DNA of 36,434 nucleotides from the NCBI GenBank assembly GCA_000697455.1, contig JNET01032851.1, positions 1-36,434 of the forward strand, written 5' to 3'. The notes below the pieces were generated by a model, which saw only the letters and a program-made list of their open reading frames with translations, was not told the DNA's origin and did no database searches. The DNA comes from Basidiobolus heterosporus B8920 (lineage: Eukaryota > Basidiobolomycota > Basidiobolomycetes > Basidiobolales > Basidiobolaceae). Shown here piece by piece: positions 20,217 through 31,491 of this stretch. The stretch's first letter is position 1; each line of letters starts with the position of its first letter. The position numbers and the translations under genes are program-made.

Positions 20217-21362
20217 TTACTGGCAGACTATATCTACCTGACTGTCAACTAATGAGGTGATCGATCCACTCAGCAACGAGTAGAACGCACTTCTAGACCG
20301 AGAGAGATCTAGGTCGGGATAGAACGCATGAAGCCATGCATCGTGGTCAAAATCTAGCTCACCTCCCAGCTCGCTGATTAGATTCTCTTTCCCTACCATC
20401 TCAAACAATTGTCCTTGGTAGTCCCCAGTAAGAAGTTTGACTCGCTTGACGAGTTTGGACTTCAAAAAGTTGCTTGATAAGGCCCAAAAGAATCTTAGCC
20501 ACGGAGGGGGGTTTAGCAAGAATACCGATCCAAGTTTGACTGGGACTTTGTTTTGGATGCTTTCGAAGATTAGCTCGACCAAGCCTTTACTTCCACTAGA
20601 CTAAGAAGATAAATTAGGCTCTAGTTTGCTACAAGAAAGTATTTCCTTAATTTTTACGAACCACAGAATTCTCAAATATGCTCACTAAACAGATGCCATT
20701 TTCCTGATATATCGGTAAGTCCATCATATTTTCGAGAAAGAACCAGATAGTCTTTAGAATATCTGGCTGTTCTAAATGGTTTTCCAATATCCGGTCGAAG
20801 AATATGATCACCATTTGCCGATTTTCCAGGTCAGTTGCGTCTGGAATGGATATGAATTTCGACAAGAGAGGATTCCGTATATCAAGAGCTGATAATCTAT
20901 CAAACATGTAAGCTTAAAAATTACAAAATACACAGAGGCTGGATATTAAATTTACCTAGTGGTCCCTATTCTTTCGGATCGGAACTGCCAGTAACTTTGC
21001 AGCATTTTCATGGCAGCTTTGACGTTATCGTGTTTATAGCGAAGAAAGGATGACAGAAAGCTATCAAGGTTGTGTGGAGAGTTACAAAAATTAAAAATTT
21101 CATGTGAGAAAGGCTTTGTGTCCAGTAGCTCCTTGAATTCGTCGATTGTAGAAAGATCATTCATGTCGGTGTGTATGAAATCGCATGCAGCACGAGCTTT
21201 ATTTATAACACTACAACGAAAAAAACGGCACTGATGAACACAATCATCTGTACACATCAATGATTCACCATAATAGTTAAAGTGGGTAACCGGTTTAACT
21301 CGAATCGGGGTGCCGAATGATGCCCGTTTAAGAACAATGGATAGAATAGCAAGCTCATACAT
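20217..21362 (-). CDS. CRAL-TRIO (Sec14-like) lipid-binding protein
   Basis: Proposed exons on the minus strand 21362-20956, 20896-20662 and 20600-20217 give 341 residues; introns are 59 and 61 bases. A CRAL-TRIO N-terminal helix bundle lies at about residues 100-135 (LDSFLSSFLRYKHDNVKAAM, then LQSYWQFR). The lipid-binding domain has RQMVIIFFDRIL, KVPVKLGSVFLLNPPPWLRF, then a KLVKRVKLL stretch and a final ISELGGELDFDHDAW, which matches the PxxYGG-like end of the fold. The family moves or presents phosphoinositides, tocopherol or similar lipids between membranes. The N terminus is unusual for its CTDDCVHQCRFFRC cysteine cluster (about residues 37-50). A donor-like CAG|GTAGAT near the end leaves open one further 3' exon. 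Confidence 0.85.
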
Positions 21363-23385
21363 TCGTCATTGTTGTTTATTAATCTAATTACTTTGTCTTA
21401 GCCGCTTTTAAACTCAGTTACTAATCCACGTGCTTAGGACGTTACAAAGCAAATCTAGAATGGAGAACCCACAGCATTGGCAGAAGATCCTTCTCATTGG
21501 CCTTGGCTTCAACAGTATTAGGTCAATGTCTCTGACACGTTGATAAATGATAGACCAACTGATGAACATATTCCAGTATACGCGCTAGTTTCGGCTCAAT
21601 ATATATGCTAGTTTATGAACAAGATTTTAAGATTACTTGAAGGATGATTGATACACAAGGTTGTTTAGGGGCTTTAGACATTCAATGACTGATCTAATGA
21701 CGATGTTAGAATTTATGTAGAGTATTTAACCTTCATTAGAATAAATCAGACCTTGATGGATCAGTAAGGAGTGATGGGTTGAGAGATCGAAGTAGAGATT
21801 GGTCATTATGGACTAAGGTTTAAGATCAATAGTGATGTTTTGGTAGATCGGGCTGAGCACGACTGCGGAAGAGATGGAAGGCTACCTGATTCTCTTGGCT
21901 TTACGATTACTCAGATCAGTAATTTTCGTTTTGCGGTAATCACAAGATGAGGCATGAACAAAGCGTCCAGATCAGTAGAGCAATAGAATCTGTAGTCATC
22001 ACTAATAGCATATATTCAACTGCATTCCATATCTACTATTTAGCAAGAAATTCTTTGGACATTGGCTCGTGTTGTTTACAGTATGTGCTATAAAGCTTAT
22101 AGAGCATCGAAGATACCAGTTGTTGTCGATCTCAAGTAAATATAAACTAGGATTAAGCTTGTGCGTCTTTGTTGTTTAGGCTGGTGCGTTACTACTGGGC
22201 ATTACGTTGACGTAGAATGGGATGAAAAGAACTAGGTTCTGTTCAAATAACTGACGAGTCACATTTTGCGGGCCAATACCGGTCAATCACCAGTAAATCA
22301 ACGGTCAATCAACCAGATGGTAGTGAAGTCACGCCAACTCCACATGGACTGCTGTATTACATGGATTGTATAAATCTGGGGTAACAGATATTGTCTACAT
22401 CAACACACTTCATTTAGTATTTAACCCATCTATTTAACCCATCTATTTAACCCATCTATTTAACCCATCTATTTAACCCATCCCCTCAGTCTTACTCAGT
22501 TGTACCGATATCAATCGATCATTAATCGATCATTAACTAAATCCACACATAAGCCAGGGATTCAGAAAGGCTGCCAACTATGGGCCGGAAGTTTAGTAAA
22601 TCCGAAAAATGCAGAGAATATGGAATTCCTCGGACACTTAGTAATGGCTGTAAGACTTACCGTAAACTGGTAAATTTACTAATTATCATTAATGATTAGA
22701 GTTTGATTCGCACATTTACTCTTGCCAACTGCTAAATATCTGCGGAATCGTTATCCATGAATTGATAAACCATTTCAGTGACTTCCAAATTAGGTAAAGA
22801 ATTTCAAGCTGATTGATATGGGCTGAACCATGTGAAAATTATGGTCATGATCAATATAGGCTCAACCATGTGAAGAAGAAAACGTGGACTGGTGATGAGA
22901 ATCGGCAATTAGCTTGGAACACAAATAGGCATTCCGCTCCGTCTGTCCTCGAGGCTCACTAAAATGTATTGAACGTCAACAAACAGCAAAGAGGAATCAG
23001 AAAGTATGTTAAATAATAATAGAATTTTGAATGTACTACTAAGTTCCCATTGAACCGAGCGCTGATAGCATGAAGCTAGAGTTGCCAATAGATATATTAT
23101 TGGTGATCGAGCATTCTGTTTTGATTTCGATCTACCGACATCTGCGGATTAATTGATTTCTTAGTTCCGAAGAAGAATAATCATTTGGTTTTGGTAGGGT
23201 TATCTTGTTATCTTGTCTTAGGTTTCCAAATTTTCTATATTCTGCAGAAGTGATTTTTTAAGGAGGCGTGAAGGGGTGAAATCATATATATAACAGTTGT
23301 GCCAGCTAACAAATCCTTCGATATAACTTCAATTCTGTAAATACATATTATATCACTGTGTTACTTTTTAGTTATACCATCTATC
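21363..23385. other. Two-kilobase gene-free region with short tandem repeats
   Basis: No open frame longer than 60 codons is present on either strand. Visible structure: a 13-base unit repeated five times (22418-22482), doubled ATCGATCATTA (about 22512-22534), repeated GGTCAATCA (about 22281-22312) and two copies of GGCTNAACCATGTGAA (about 22821-22836 and 22859-22874). It holds the divergent promoters of the CRAL-TRIO and DDHD genes. I found no tRNA, rRNA or transposon signature. A noncoding RNA cannot be excluded. Confidence 0.5.
22418..22482 (+). repeat. 13-base tandem repeat, five copies
   Basis: TATTTAACCCATC is repeated five times without a single change between copies, followed by CCCTCAG. 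Perfect identity implies recent expansion or active homogenisation. Confidence 0.95.
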
Positions 23386-24824
23386 ATGAATCACGAGCTT
23401 CTTTCGGAAAATCGAACTAATGGTACTGCATTCGTCTTATACACCCAGTATCTGCTTCAATGCTCTTACTTTCAATATTCTTTTAGACACACACGTATTG
23501 TTTGTTGTCCATGGTATAGGCCCTACTTATGATGGAGAAAGTACTTTTGCAGAAGAAGGTAAACTTCTCTTTTTCTCAACACTCTTGTCAACTCAACAAC
23601 TAATCCACTAAACACTTTAGTTGCTGGCTTCAGGAAAGCCTTCAATAAAGTGGCTAAGCGCGAACAGGGTTTACAAAACGTCAAAGCAGAATTGATACCT
23701 ATTGGTATGTATCCAAGTTATGCGCAGTTGAGTTTGGTAGAGTATTTCTAATTGATTTATGTTTAGAATGGCATACCTCCTTGCATAACATTGTCAACAA
23801 CTATATGGATAACATCACTTTGAAGTATTGTCCACCCAACGTAAAGCATCTTCAGCACGAATATCTAGCAGACATCCTATATTATTTTACTCAGGATCGT
23901 GGACAACATATAGTGAATACTATCGCCAATTCTATGAACGAAGAGTACGAAAAATATATGAAGAAAAACCCTGATTACAAGGGAAAATTTTCAATCGTTG
24001 GCTATAGTTTGGGTGGGGTCTGTTGCTATGATATTTTATGTGCTCAAGAAGAAGCAGCCAACTGTAAAGGACGAGCCAAATTCAATGTCAAAGTACCAAA
24101 GCTGAAGTTCAAACCGGCCTTCTTCTTCTCTATGGGCAGTCCTATTGCTGCCGTGATGGTGATGAGAAACCAAACGTATGAAGAATATAAGATCCCTGAC
24201 TACTGTATTCATCATAATATCTATCATCCGTTTGATCCTTTCGCCTATCGAATGGAGCCAATGGTTGACGTGAAATACAGAGAATTGACGCCCAATGTTC
24301 TGCCTATTTTCTCAAACCCAAGGTTCCATTTAAATCCCCGCCTAAGTTTTGGGTCCTTTCTCCCCCCTAAGGTCAAGTCCCCATCACTTCCCGTGCCGCA
24401 CATCAGTATCGCCACCACTTTTGCTTCTCTATTATCTAGAGTTGGGAGCCAAAGTAGAGATTTTGATGCTTTGCACAATGGAGGTAGCCAAATCGTACAT
24501 GCTGATCAAGCTATCCATAATGATTCATCCTCAACTGATGATGAAGCCGTTCTGGAAATTCCTCGTAGTACGTCGCCTGAGTCATTCGGGAGCGTTTCTG
24601 ATGCGCGGGAGGAGATTTCGGAACCCACCACCCTCGAAAACGAGCCGGATCAACTCAAGTATCGGATAGACTACGTGCTTCACGAGAGACTTCGAATTGA
24701 CAATGTGGCTCAACGGTATATGCTCACTCTCAAAGCGCATTTCAGTTATTGGGAACATCGTGACGTTGCACGACATATTTTAGAAACCTTACATCGTAAT
24801 TTAGATATAGAACCCTTCCTATAA
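23386..24824 (+). CDS. DDHD-domain phospholipase A1
   Basis: Proposed exons 23386-23422, 23487-23558, 23621-23704 and 23767-24824 give 416 residues, all introns in phase 1 and 62 to 64 bases long. The oxyanion-region motif VLFVVHGIGPTYDG opens the lipase core. The nucleophile elbow is IVGYSLGG with Ser145. The DDHD domain runs from about residue 182 to 410: FFFSMGSPIAAV, HPFDPFAYRMEP, then YRIDYVLHE and SYWEHRDV with the conserved Asp and His residues. Between them is an acidic, Ser-rich insert (about residues 260-335). The family hydrolyses phosphatidic acid and other phospholipids and acts at the Golgi, ER and mitochondria. The protein is shorter than animal DDHD1/2 and lacks WWE and SAM domains, closer to the short yeast YOR022C-type form. 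Confidence 0.93.
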
Positions 24825-25577
24825 GACACGTATTTACCATCTCGAGAAATCTACTTTTGCTCATATTATCTATGCGCATGTAATATACTTGTTTATCCAT
24901 TGTCAACTGACAAAGAATTGTACAGTAAATAAATCAAAACATTAATACTAAAGAAAAGAGTTGGATTGAAGCAATCATGTTCGCAATCATGTTCGGCCTA
25001 AAGTACTTGCACGTAAAGCTATACTTGGTCAGCTTTATATTTTCCTACCGTCTATAGGGAATAGTGTCATAGTTGAGTTAAACCGTACTCTCTCTATTAA
25101 AGGGATAAAAGAGATATTTAAGCCTGAGCTGCAAAAGCTCGATTCCTAATATAAAGCCACTTCAGAACCAACTTATTGCTCACTCTCTGTCACATATAAA
25201 TTAAACAACATACAAATAGGATATCTATTCTAAACAATTGCATGTTCTGCATAGGCAACTTCAACCTTTTACTTTCTTTCAAGGATGACTTGTAATACAA
25301 GCATAGTGAGTTTGAATCATTGCAAAGTCATGTGATACGATATAGAGCTTTGAATCTTGGTGCATTTAAATACCGACTTCAGAGTAACCAACTATCAGAT
25401 ATATCAATGATGAGCAATGTCATGTGATACAGATTTCTTTTCAAATAAAAATTCGGTCGTTTACTTGCCCAACAATCCCGTGCCAATTCCTCTGACGATT
25501 TCCTCTTTTCAGTGACAGGATATTCTGTTCACTTTTAATATTTACTTCGTACTCGGATATTCTCGTAAGCTTCAGTA
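24825..25577. promoter_or_regulatory. Upstream region of the Rxt3 gene
   Basis: About 750 bases with no gene. GCAATCATGTTC is doubled near 24975-24998 and GTCATGTGATAC occurs twice (about 25327 and 25419), which could be a factor site. An AATAAA for the DDHD gene lies near 24928. Nothing else is assigned. Confidence 0.4.
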
Positions 25578-28500
25578 ATGGAGAATACCTCTCAGAAGCA
25601 CCGATCCCAATCCGTTGAATCGGGCTCGGCTGAACTATCTTCACCATCACAAATACATAGAACACAGCAAATAGCCCACACACCTAATTCCTTTTCTCCT
25701 AGTGCCGATCGTGCGGATACTGAATATCAGTCTAATAAAAGAAAAGCCTCCACTTCATCGGATGGACGTCTACTTCGGTCTCCTTCTATTCCAACGAGTG
25801 ATCCTCACGACCATAAGCGGTTGAAAAACTTAGACAATACCTCACCAATACGTAGCAAATCACCCAGCTCTGTACATTCAGGTTCTTCAGGTATAGCTCA
25901 AACCCAAAATTCGCGATCCACACAGGTTCTAGAAAACTTGGATGCTCAAGCTCCACGTGATTCCACGCGAGTTTCTTCAGAAGGCGCGTCTTTACCCAGA
26001 ATCAACTCAGAGTATAAAGAGTCTTCGGAGACTGTAACTTCACCAGACCAGGTTTTAGGTAAAATTTCCTTCAGAGAAACCTCGAATGAGGTCCACAACC
26101 CCATTTTATTTCACTTCTTTTTGTACTCATGTCTTTTGTTTGTTTAGGACAAAGAGGAGTATCAGATTACAGTGCTGGCCTAAGAAATAGTCCACAACCT
26201 ACTTTGCCTTTGCCCTCGTTTCGTCTTCCTTCCATGTCAAGTAGTTTTCCATCGATTCATTCGAGAACTACTTCCCCGCCTTCTTTACAATCTCCCTCGG
26301 GCTCTTTCTCATATTCTGCAAATAGCATGTCTCCGTCTGGATCTACAGGAGGTTCGGTTTTGGCCTCTACTTATGAAGGTCAGGGCTCATCCCCTTCACC
26401 AAAACCTTCTTTCCCACCAATTAGGAGTATCTCACAATATTCAAGGGAGGTGCCAATCCTGCCACCTATCTCCGCCCCTAATTTGGATTCAGGTAAACCA
26501 ATCTTTGCCACAAAACCTATGTCCGTTTCGTCCATTCTAAGTTCCAACAACATATCTGAAGAGGCAGAGGTGTTAGGTGGATCCAGAGAGTACGAGGAAA
26601 GAAAGCCAATCGATTTTCATCAACAATATCCTTTGGATCAATTGCCTCCGGTATTGAAGGTTGAGGACCAAGGGTCCGGAATTATTGGCCAAAATCATTC
26701 TAATGTAAGTAATGGCGCACAACTCCAGACAGTTGAACCGAAGTTACGTACAGTTGAGGCGACAAATGCTGAACCGAATATACCTCAGGCCAAATATCCC
26801 GAAGTGGAGACCGCTAGTGAGGAAGAGGAGGAGATTATGGAGACTGGTGGCGTCGTCAATAGAGATCAATCGGTGGTATCATCCCGCGGTGAGACCCCAT
26901 TAAGTGTTGCGGAGCCTCCAGAAGAACCTGTGTTTAGGTCCAAACCTAGAAAGAAAGCGATGGATTCGGAGAATGGAGCTGGAAATACTCCACAACTGAT
27001 TATCAGAAACAACAAGCTCTACGATGTAATGAAGTCTGAGGATTTCCATTTAGGTAATGCCCTTTAGTTTTGGAATTGTCATGCTTTTAGATATGAATCT
27101 AACGATGGGAACAGGATACACTGTTTACTCACCTTTCACTACTCTACCCATCTTGGAGGGTAAGGAGAATGGGCTTCTGGAGGTTAGAGTTCCTGGAATA
27201 TATCTTAGCTTTAGCAATTCAAAAGTCCGAAAGCAAGCAGTCTGGGGTACAGATGTATATACAGATGACTCTGATGTTGTTACGGGTAATGTATGTCTAG
27301 TAAACGCATCTCTTCCCAACTATCATTGACACATTGTATTGGGTTTACGCAATAGCTCTGATCCACTCTGGATTCTATACACCACCTATGCCCACTCTAA
27401 CTAATGGAGACCTCAAGTCGGCGATGAAAAATATAGAAGCTCTTCCTCACGCTAATCACGATCTTAGTGTCACTATACGAGTGATGCCCAAGCTCATAAA
27501 ATACGCATCAACGGTCCGCTATCGCATTAAAAGCCGAGAGTGGGGAGATCATGATGGAGTCAGTTTTAAGATAGAATCCGTCAAAGTTCTCAAGGTAAAT
27601 TGCTTAAAAATAACAGACCTGAAAATGTGAATACTTACAATCGGCATAAGTTTGGTGAGGCGCTTAGAAAAGGACGTAAACAAAGAAAAGACTTTATTAA
27701 AGCTAATGAGCTTATGCGTCAACGTGTTATGAATTGCGTTATGGTAATGGAGATCGCCATTATTTCAAAAGATTGAATTTTACTAACCATTTCCCTAGAC
27801 GAATAACCCACATTTCATTTATACCGGACTCTACGAAACCTCTGTCTCTATCATGTTTAATCAAAACAACGTTCCATGGTAAGCCCATTCATTCCTGGTT
27901 TGACGGCATCTTTTTCCAATAATTAATCGTGACCATTCTATATGTAGCTATAAGTATCATCCCAATCTTATTCTGGCTCTACAGCAAGAGGATGCTGAGG
28001 AGGCCCCAGTGTGGAATTTAGATCGATTTAAGCAGGATATATTATGTCTTGAAAACACTAAGCATAGGTCAGTCTATTTTTGCGCTTGTTTCAAATTCTT
28101 CATGCTCACATCTAGTGTTTTGCCTATTTATATAGTTATCATCTGGCTAGAGTGCCGAAGTCCGAATCCAACGAAGGGGGAACTTTGGAGCACTATCGGT
28201 TGAAGATCCATGCGCCCAACACCATTGATTTTACTTTTGAAACGGACTTTGTTAGTTTGCAATGGAGCGATATTGTCTGGACTGAACGAGGCGTATTGAT
28301 CACCTCCAAATGTGAGCCTGACCAAATCGAAATGCTCAAGGGAAAAATTATCCCCGAAGGTGTACTGATTCCAATCAACTTTGTCTACTGGATTACTCCA
28401 GAAATTATTGATCGCATCAAGACTGCTCGTCTTGAAAAAGAGCGAGCACAAAAAGAGCCTTCTCCGATTGTCCCGGAGCCCGAAACATCGGTACCTTCAG

Positions 28501-30776
28501 TTATTGAACCTGAAGTTGAGGATAAGTCAAGTACACCTGATAATTCGGAGCCAACTATTGAATCTAAGGATACCTCAAAGCTTGAATCCGCTCCAGTAGA
28601 ATCTAAAGCTGAGTTATCTTCCGACCAAGCCGAAGCAAAGCCTGAAATTACTTCAGTTTCCACCGAAATCGAGGAGGATTCAGTTGTGACTGAAGTTATG
28701 GATACAAATGATACAATCAAAGAGGTTGTTATGACTGATTCAGCCGTTGTCACTGATGAAGTGGAAATCCCACCCATCTCTCTAATAGAAGAAACAACGA
28801 AGAGTTCAGAGCAGAAGGAGGATTCCTCCATTCAATCTGAAAACGCTGAATCTCACTTGCCTACAGTCCCTGAAAACCAAGAAGTTTCTATTTCGGAAGA
28901 TAATGTCGAAGAGAAAATCGAGGAAGCTGATGCTGTTGAAAAACCTGAGCAGCGCAAGTTGCAGGATAATGTTGAGATTGTAATCAAGCAATCGGCTAAA
29001 CCTATGGTAGATGTTGTCCCCGACGCTCACTCGGTCGATGCCGTTGAATGTGCAGTCATTGAGGGAACTACAGAGCCTATGGAGATTACAGAAAGCAATG
29101 AAACTATAGAGAGCACCTCGGAAATACTTCAAGACAAAACTCAAGATCCGGACTCAACTGGTGTTCAGGTAGAAACGGAAACTGCTATGCAAGTGGATGT
29201 TGAGATACAAAATGATCTTGTAGACTCGGAGGAAAACAAGCCTGATGACCCAGCGCCAGAAGTAGAGGAGGGTGAAATCGAAAGTGAGGTTTGCGAGTCA
29301 AATGTAGACTTGGAGAAAGAGGTACAACCAGAAGTGCTCGAAGTCGAACCTCAAGTCGAAGAAAAACTTGATGCTGAACCTGAAGAATCGCCCATCCCAG
29401 CAGAGCAAATATCTCATGGTAACGATTCCGGACTTCTTGATGAAGTTAAAGATCCACTCCCTGAGTTAGTTCCTTCACAAAAAACTGAAGGGGAATCCAA
29501 CCTCGACGTGTCTAGCAATACTACTGACGTAAGTGAAAAGGCCCACTCACCATCAGATGAATTACCAACCGATAATGAGAGCCAACAAGCAGTCAAGGAA
29601 TCAGTAGAAGCCCCTGAATTGGAAGAAAAGGTAACCCTTACTACACCACCAAAGACTGAGGTTGTAGACGACCCGGTGTCTGAATCTAATGATGTCGCAA
29701 CACAAGACAAAGTAGAAGACGAGAAAATTGAGGAAGGAGAAATACCATCACTTTCTGAAGAGAACGCGGCGCCAGAGAATGAGGAGGAAAAGATCCCCGA
29801 GACCAGATCTTCTCGAGAAGATCTTCAAAGTGAAAGTGGAAAAAAAGACGAGTCTAGAGAATCCCTGGAAGAGCTAGAGGCCGGAGAAATTTCACCAGAA
29901 GCCATGGACGTCGATCCAGTCCTTACTTCGGAATCAAAAGCTAACGAAAATGTGACTGAATCATCCATAAATGAAATCAATGAGCAAGCAAACTCCAAAG
30001 ACGATCAAGAATCCAAGGATGCATCAGCCATAGAAGGTATTGAGGACGTACACAGATCTGAAGATATTTCGAAGAGTCCCGAGACTGAAGAGACTAATTT
30101 ATCTGGTCACTCGCAAAAAGAATCAGGCGAATTAGAAGCAAATAATAGTACAACTCAGAGTCCAAAATCCAAAGATGATTCTGACATGGAGGAAGGGGAA
30201 ATTGATGACGATGATGAGGACGGAGTAATAAGCGATCCTCGCTCTAGTGTTAGACCTACCCAGAGTACTTATCGAGGATCTGATTATAAATACAAAACTG
30301 ATGACTTTAGAAAAGCTGGACTCAAGGACCCAAAACCTAAAGATAAAGGGGACAAACCCTACGGATTTTACGATAGACCTGAGAGATTTAAAGAAAGGTT
30401 TGATTATCGAAGAGATGACCGTAAATTCGACAGAGGTCGGGATAGAGCAGAGGAATACAAGCCATATCGTCGTGAAGATAGACCTCGCGATCGTGCTAGA
30501 TATGAGAGAAGAGATGATATTCCCGGGGTTAGACCAAGAAACGAACGTTATGACCGATTCGGTAAAACCCATGAGCGGCCAGGTGAATTTAAGGAAGACA
30601 GAAATCGATTTGAAAAGGACTTTCCAGAATCCTCGAAGCCTCATAGCTCAGTTTCATCGGACAATGAAGAAGGTGAATTGACTGATCAGCCAAGCCCATC
30701 TGCAGGAGATACAAGCCAGCCTGCTATGGACAAAGATGATAGTAAGCTGTCTAGGCAAGAGAGTAGCGGGGAGTAA
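25578..30776 (+). CDS. Rxt3 family protein (Rpd3L histone deacetylase complex) with very long acidic and Arg/Asp-rich tail
   Basis: Eight proposed exons: 25578-26058, 26148-27053, 27115-27285, 27356-27594, 27651-27743, 27799-27878, 27948-28067 and 28136-30776, forming 1576 residues in phase. Residues 1-460 are Ser/Pro-rich and probably disordered. The Rxt3 domain begins at about 463: GYTVYSPFTTLPIL, GKENGLLEVRVPGIYLS, KVRKQAVWGTDVYTDDSDVV, LIHSGFY, then KSREWGDHDGVSFKIE. A conserved-looking segment continues to about 780 (NPHFIYTGLYETSVSIMFNQ, WNLDRFKQDILCLE). The remaining 800 residues are Glu/Ser/Val-rich with five EEGEI-type motifs, then an RD/RE-rich stretch (about 30350-30560). In yeast Rxt3 is a subunit of the large Rpd3 deacetylase complex; yeast Rxt3 is only about 294 residues. 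One gene is preferred over two because exon 8 joins in frame through a good TATATAG acceptor. Confidence 0.87.
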
Positions 30777-31491
30777 AAAGCAATACACCAAAGAAAGTCC
30801 CTTGAAGCCAGCCAAGAGTAAACCGTACGTGGCTTTCTGATTCCATAATCTATTCTTCCCATCCCTAGTGTTCCTCTTGTCTTTATTCCCCAACATCACT
30901 TATTTTGGTTAGTTCTCTAAATCTTGAAAGTTTTGTATAAATGTATATATGAATCATAATAAAACGGCCAATGTTTGCAAATCTCCAATAAACTATTGAG
31001 TACATCGTTCGTAAAGTAAAAAATTGAAATCATTTGAAATCAGGCCTTCGTTCTGACCAATGCTTTGACCATCGGTGTTTACGCAGGCCAAACTCTACAC
31101 CCGTAATGTGACCAAGATAACAACAGAAATGAAAGCTTGGCCACGAATAAGAGACAAATATGGAGTTGGTCATATTAGCTCAGCAATCTCAACATTCAGT
31201 GGATTTGATTTAGCTGTATAATTAATATATATCATCGCATTGACAAGCTCACTGATTGCATCTGGTGTGAGAGATCTTAGCTTCGGTTTCAAACTGATAT
31301 GGATTAGGTGATGGGTGATGGCTATGAGTGATAGGAGTACTAAATTAAGGAAGCCATTCCTAAAGTTGGCTTTTTAGTTGGATCCCAGTAAAGGCCATCG
31401 CTTGGCAGAGAATTAGAGAAAAACAGATGGGTTACTTATTTAAGCTCTGATCGCTCTTAACTTGCGAGTTTTCTTTCAATTGAGTTCCTTC
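30777..31491. promoter_or_regulatory. Intergenic region and likely promoter of the PacC homologue
   Basis: These 715 bases contain AATAAA-type signals for the Rxt3 gene (near 30957 and 30987) and, on the minus strand, two GCCAAG hexamers at 31136-31141 and 31401-31406. GCCARG is the known binding core of PacC, so autoregulation is possible. No gene or RNA is seen. Confidence 0.45.

Noticed and set aside
22418-22482. CRISPR-like array
   Set aside because: The five copies are contiguous with no spacers, so it is a plain tandem repeat in a eukaryote.
28385-28831. Long antisense Ser/Thr/Val-rich frames opposite the Rxt3 tail
   Set aside because: They mirror the Glu/Ser-rich codon use of the sense strand, and no domain or promoter supports them.
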